Of a DNA stretch of 64,000 nt, positions 61,339-64,000 are shown one piece after another. Source of the stretch: Acidimicrobiaceae bacterium (GTDB lineage Bacteria > Actinomycetota > Acidimicrobiia > Acidimicrobiales > RAAP-2); the NCBI GenBank assembly GCA_003151235.1, contig PLWZ01000037.1, positions 27,857 through 91,856 on the forward strand. Reading direction: 5' to 3'. The notes beneath the pieces were generated by a model. It saw only the letters and a list, made by a program, of their open reading frames with translations. It had not been told where the DNA came from and made no database searches. A program made the position numbers and the translations under genes. Within the stretch, counting starts at the first letter, position 1. The number at the start of each line of letters is the position of its first letter.

Positions 61339-63822
61339 TTATGCCACGACGTTGACGAGCGAAGGTGGACGCACGACCACCCGCTTCGGGCTCGCGCCGG
61401 CCAGGGCCTCGATCACACGCTCCGAACCGAGCGCGAGGGCCTCGGCCTCCGCAGCCCCGATGGACGGGTCGACCTCGATCCGGTCGCGCACCTTGCCGTT
61501 CACCTGCACCACCATCGTGACCGAGTCCTCTGTCACCAGCGCCGCGTCGAACGATGGCCAGGACTGCTCGTGGACGCTCGACTCTCCTGGGTGCCGGCGC
61601 TCCCAGAGTTCGGCGGCCACGTGCGGGGTCATCGGGGCGAGGAGGAGCAGGAACCGGTCGGCGCCCTCGGTGAAGACGTCGGGGTGCGGACCGCCCTCTA
61701 TCCGGGCGTAACGCAAGAAGGCGTTCAAGAGCTCGTGGCAATGGGCGACGGCGGTGTTGAACGACCACCGGTCGATGTCCTGGGACACGTCTCGGATGGT
61801 CTTGTGCAGGATCCGGCGGAAGGCCACGTCGTCGTCGTTCAACGGGCCGGTCCGGGTCCCGACGGGCTCCTCCGTGAGCAGCCGCCACAGGCGATCGAGG
61901 AACCGGCCGCATCCGTCGATGATCTCGTCGGTCTGATCGGTCCAGTCGAGATCGTCCGCTGGAGGCCCGACGAAAAGGTGAAAGAGCCGGAGCGCGTCGG
62001 CTCCGACCCGCTCGTAATAGGCCGCCGGGGCGATGAGGTTCCCCTTGGACTTGGACATCTTGGACCCGTCCATGCGGATCATGCCCTGGGCGAAGTAGTG
62101 CCGGAACGGCTCGCGTTCGATCGAGGGCAAGAGGCCGATGTCGATCATCGCCCGCTGGTAGAAGCGCGCGTAGAGGAGGTGGAGGATCGCGTGCTCGACG
62201 CCGCCGATGTACTGGTCGACGGGCATCCAGCGACTGGCACCTTCGGGGTCGACCGGGCCGTCGCTGTACCAGGGGTTGCAGAAGCGCAGGAAGTACCAGC
62301 TCGAGTCGACGAACGTGTCCATGGTGTCGGTCTCGCGCCGGGCCGGGCCCCCGCATTTCGGGCACGTCGTGTGGGTGAAGCCGTCGTGGAGCGCCAGCGG
62401 CGACTGACCGCTCGGGAGGAATTCCACGTCGTCGGGCGCGACCACCGGCAGCTGGTCCTCGGGAACGCCGACGATGCCGTCGTCGGGGCAGTAGACGACG
62501 GGGATCGGGCACCCCCAGAAACGCTGGCGCGAGACCAGCCAGTCGCGGAGCCGGTAGTTGACCTTGCGGGTGCCGATCCCCTCCTCCTCCAGGAACTCGA
62601 TCGCCCGGGCCTTCGACGTCGCCACGTCGAGGCCGTCGAGGAAGCCGCTGTTGATCTTGGGGCCCTCGCCCGTGTAGGCGCCACCCTCGAAGTCGTCGGG
62701 GGGCTGGACCGTCCGCACGACCGGGAGCCCGTAGGTCCCTGCGAACGCGAAGTCGCGCTCGTCCTCGGCCGGCACCGCCATGATCGCCCCGGTGCCGTAT
62801 CCCATGAGCACGTAGTCGGCGATGTATACCGGCACCGGCTGGTCGTTGAACGGGTTGATGACGTAGCTGCCGGTGAAGGCGCCCCGCCTCGTCAGCTCCT
62901 CCCCGGTGTCGGCGGCCTTGGAACGCTCGATCTCGGTCGACAGCGCGGCGCGGCTACGCAGCTCGTCGACTTCCGCGCGTCGGTTCTCCGTCGTCAGCTG
63001 ATCGACAAAGGGGTGCTCGGGTGCGATGACGGCATAGGTCATCCCGAAGCTGGTGTCGGGCCTTGTCGTGAAGACGCGGAGTGCCACCTCCGATCGACCC
63101 CCGTCGGGTGCCTGGACGAACAGATCGAACTCCGCTCCCTCGGAACGGCCGATCCAGTTCCGCTGCATCACCTTCACCCGATCGGGCCACTCGAGACCGT
63201 CTAATGCCGCGAGCAACTCGTCGGCATAAGACGTGATGCGAAAGAACCACTGTTCGAGGTCGCGTTTCTCGACCAGGTCGCCGGATCGTTCGCACCGGCC
63301 GTCGGCAAGCACCTGCTCGTTGGCCAAGACGGTCTGGCAACCCGGACACCAGTTGACCGCCGCGTTGGCCCGGTAGGCCAGTCCGGCCTCGAGGAACCGG
63401 AGGAAGATGACCTGGTTCCAGCGCATGAACACCGGGTCGTGGCTGCAGATCTCCCGACGCCAGTCGTAGACGGCGCCCAAGCCAATCAGCGAGGTCTTGA
63501 GCTCGGCGATCCGTTCGTCCGTGAAGATGCGTGGGTGGGTCCCCGTCTTGATGGCGGCATTCTCGGCCGGCAGGCCGAAGGAGTCCCACCCGATCGGTGA
63601 GAGCACCGCGAAGCCCTGCATGGTCTTGTGCCGGACCACCAGGTCCCCCAAGGTGTAGTTGCGCACATGGCCCTGGTGGGCGGGTCCCGACGGGTACGGG
63701 TACATGCACAGGCAGTAATAGGAGGGACGGGGGTCGTCGTTCTCGACCTGGTAGGAACCGTGCTCGAGCCAGTGGTGTTGCCACTTTTGCTCGATCTTGA
63801 CGGCGTCATAGGCCCGTGCCAT
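61339..63822 (-). CDS. leuS: Leucyl-tRNA synthetase
   Basis: 827 aa, class I. HIGH-like motif YPSGPAHQGHVRNYTLGD, zinc pairs CPGCQ and CPKCGG, an editing domain in the middle (GYGTGAIMAVPAEDERDF) and the KMSKS loop MDGSKMSKSKGNLIAP. Length matches bacterial LeuRS. TAGCAT ends 6 nt before the ATG. Confidence 0.97.
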   Translation of the reverse strand: MARAYDAVKIEQKWQHHWLEHGSYQVENDDPRPSYYCLCMYPYPSGPAHQGHVRNYTLGDLVVRHKTMQGFAVLSPIGWDSFGLPAENAAIKTGTHPRIFTDERIAELKTSLIGLGAVYDWRREICSHDPVFMRWNQVIFLRFLEAGLAYRANAAVNWCPGCQTVLANEQVLADGRCERSGDLVEKRDLEQWFFRITSYADELLAALDGLEWPDRVKVMQRNWIGRSEGAEFDLFVQAPDGGRSEVALRVFTTRPDTSFGMTYAVIAPEHPFVDQLTTENRRAEVDELRSRAALSTEIERSKAADTGEELTRRGAFTGSYVINPFNDQPVPVYIADYVLMGYGTGAIMAVPAEDERDFAFAGTYGLPVVRTVQPPDDFEGGAYTGEGPKINSGFLDGLDVATSKARAIEFLEEEGIGTRKVNYRLRDWLVSRQRFWGCPIPVVYCPDDGIVGVPEDQLPVVAPDDVEFLPSGQSPLALHDGFTHTTCPKCGGPARRETDTMDTFVDSSWYFLRFCNPWYSDGPVDPEGASRWMPVDQYIGGVEHAILHLLYARFYQRAMIDIGLLPSIEREPFRHYFAQGMIRMDGSKMSKSKGNLIAPAAYYERVGADALRLFHLFVGPPADDLDWTDQTDEIIDGCGRFLDRLWRLLTEEPVGTRTGPLNDDDVAFRRILHKTIRDVSQDIDRWSFNTAVAHCHELLNAFLRYARIEGGPHPDVFTEGADRFLLLLAPMTPHVAAELWERRHPGESSVHEQSWPSFDAALVTEDSVTMVVQVNGKVRDRIEVDPSIGAAEAEALALGSERVIEALAGASPKRVVVRPPSLVNVVA

Positions 63823-63828
63823 CGCCAG

Positions 63829-63834
63829 ATGCTA
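63829..63834 (-). promoter_or_regulatory. Putative -10 element of leuS
   Basis: TAGCAT on the minus strand, 6 nt before the ATG at 63822. No T-box-like or attenuator leader is possible if transcription starts there. Confidence 0.4.
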
Positions 63835-63913
63835 AGTCAGGGTCATGTGCCCCCCGACGAACTGACTACGGGCTTCGGACTTTGGGGTGCCTGATAATCT
63901 GAATCTTCGTCCC

Positions 63914-63987
63914 GGGGGCGTAGCTCAGCTGGTAGAGCGCTTGACTGGCAGTCAAGAGGTTCGAGGGTTCAAGTCCCTTCGCCTCCA
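63914..63987 (+). tRNA. tRNA-Ala (GGC)
   Basis: GGGGGCG pairs with CGCCTCC (one G-T), the anticodon loop is CTGGCAG on CTTGA/TCAAG, and the T-arm is GAGGG-TTCAAGT-CCCTT. The discriminator is A. CCA is not complete in the DNA. Confidence 0.95.
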
Positions 63988-64000
63988 CCGTGTGATGTCT

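Noticed and set aside
61276..63204. 642-codon plus-strand frame
   Set aside because: Antisense to leuS; composition is that of a shadow frame.

Overview
The window is a 64 kb chromosomal segment of a high-G+C actinobacterium. Three things support this: the G+C-rich codon use throughout, abundant GTG starts, and family types typical of Actinobacteria (RskA anti-sigma factor, FolP2-type DHPS homologue, F420-type LLM oxidoreductase, bacterial PH domain + SHOCT protein). The mix of acyl-CoA dehydrogenases, a CaiB-type CoA transferase and a PPDK, with no mycolate or spore genes, fits an Acidimicrobiia-like lineage. That placement is inference and was not tested. No transposase, CRISPR array, rRNA or phage structural gene was seen.

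Layout. 1-11.9 kb: envelope and stress genes. These are a partial thioredoxin-fold gene with a zinc-ribbon partner, a PH/SHOCT membrane protein, a 1023-aa SpaA-repeat surface protein with an LAFTG sorting signal, two DUF4214-methyltransferases, an ECF sigma/RskA pair, TatA, a His-rich protein coupled to a Tat-signal protein, a DUF4331 protein and a ferritin-like protein. 12-14.9 kb: a methyltransferase, an eroded DUF4160-DUF2442 pair, DinB, tRNA(CAU), tRNA-Asn and a decayed tRNA-Asn-like copy. 14.9-24.9 kb: the most unusual block. It holds two giant paralogous GT25-GT2-TPR-propeller proteins, a Tat-exported collagen-like protein with Gly-X-Thr repeats, a seven-bladed PLL-type propeller, and a second propeller fused to a GMC oxidoreductase.

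24.9-64 kb is mostly housekeeping. dnaG-rpoD are translationally coupled. ppdK carries a histone-H1-like tail. A DrrAB-type ABC exporter follows. Then come uppS-(small membrane protein)-recO-hemW-glyS, a DinG helicase, an acyl-CoA gene trio, and the heat-shock/ribosome operon hrcA-dnaJ-rsmE-HTH-HIT-phoH-ybeY-hlyC-era. lepA, an acyl-CoA dehydrogenase, rpsT, the trx-folP-holA operon, a phosphotransferase, a PAC2 protein, an LLM oxidoreductase, a YgjP peptidase, leuS and tRNA-Ala complete the segment.

Two window-wide themes stand out. First, many genes have a TANNNT hexamer ending 6-9 nt before the start codon and no Shine-Dalgarno, which predicts leaderless transcripts. Second, the 15-25 kb block can be read as a surface-glycan system: GT25 is the family that includes collagen galactosyltransferases, and here two GT25-containing enzymes lie next to a secreted collagen-like protein. 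That link is a hypothesis from gene context, not something the sequence proves.
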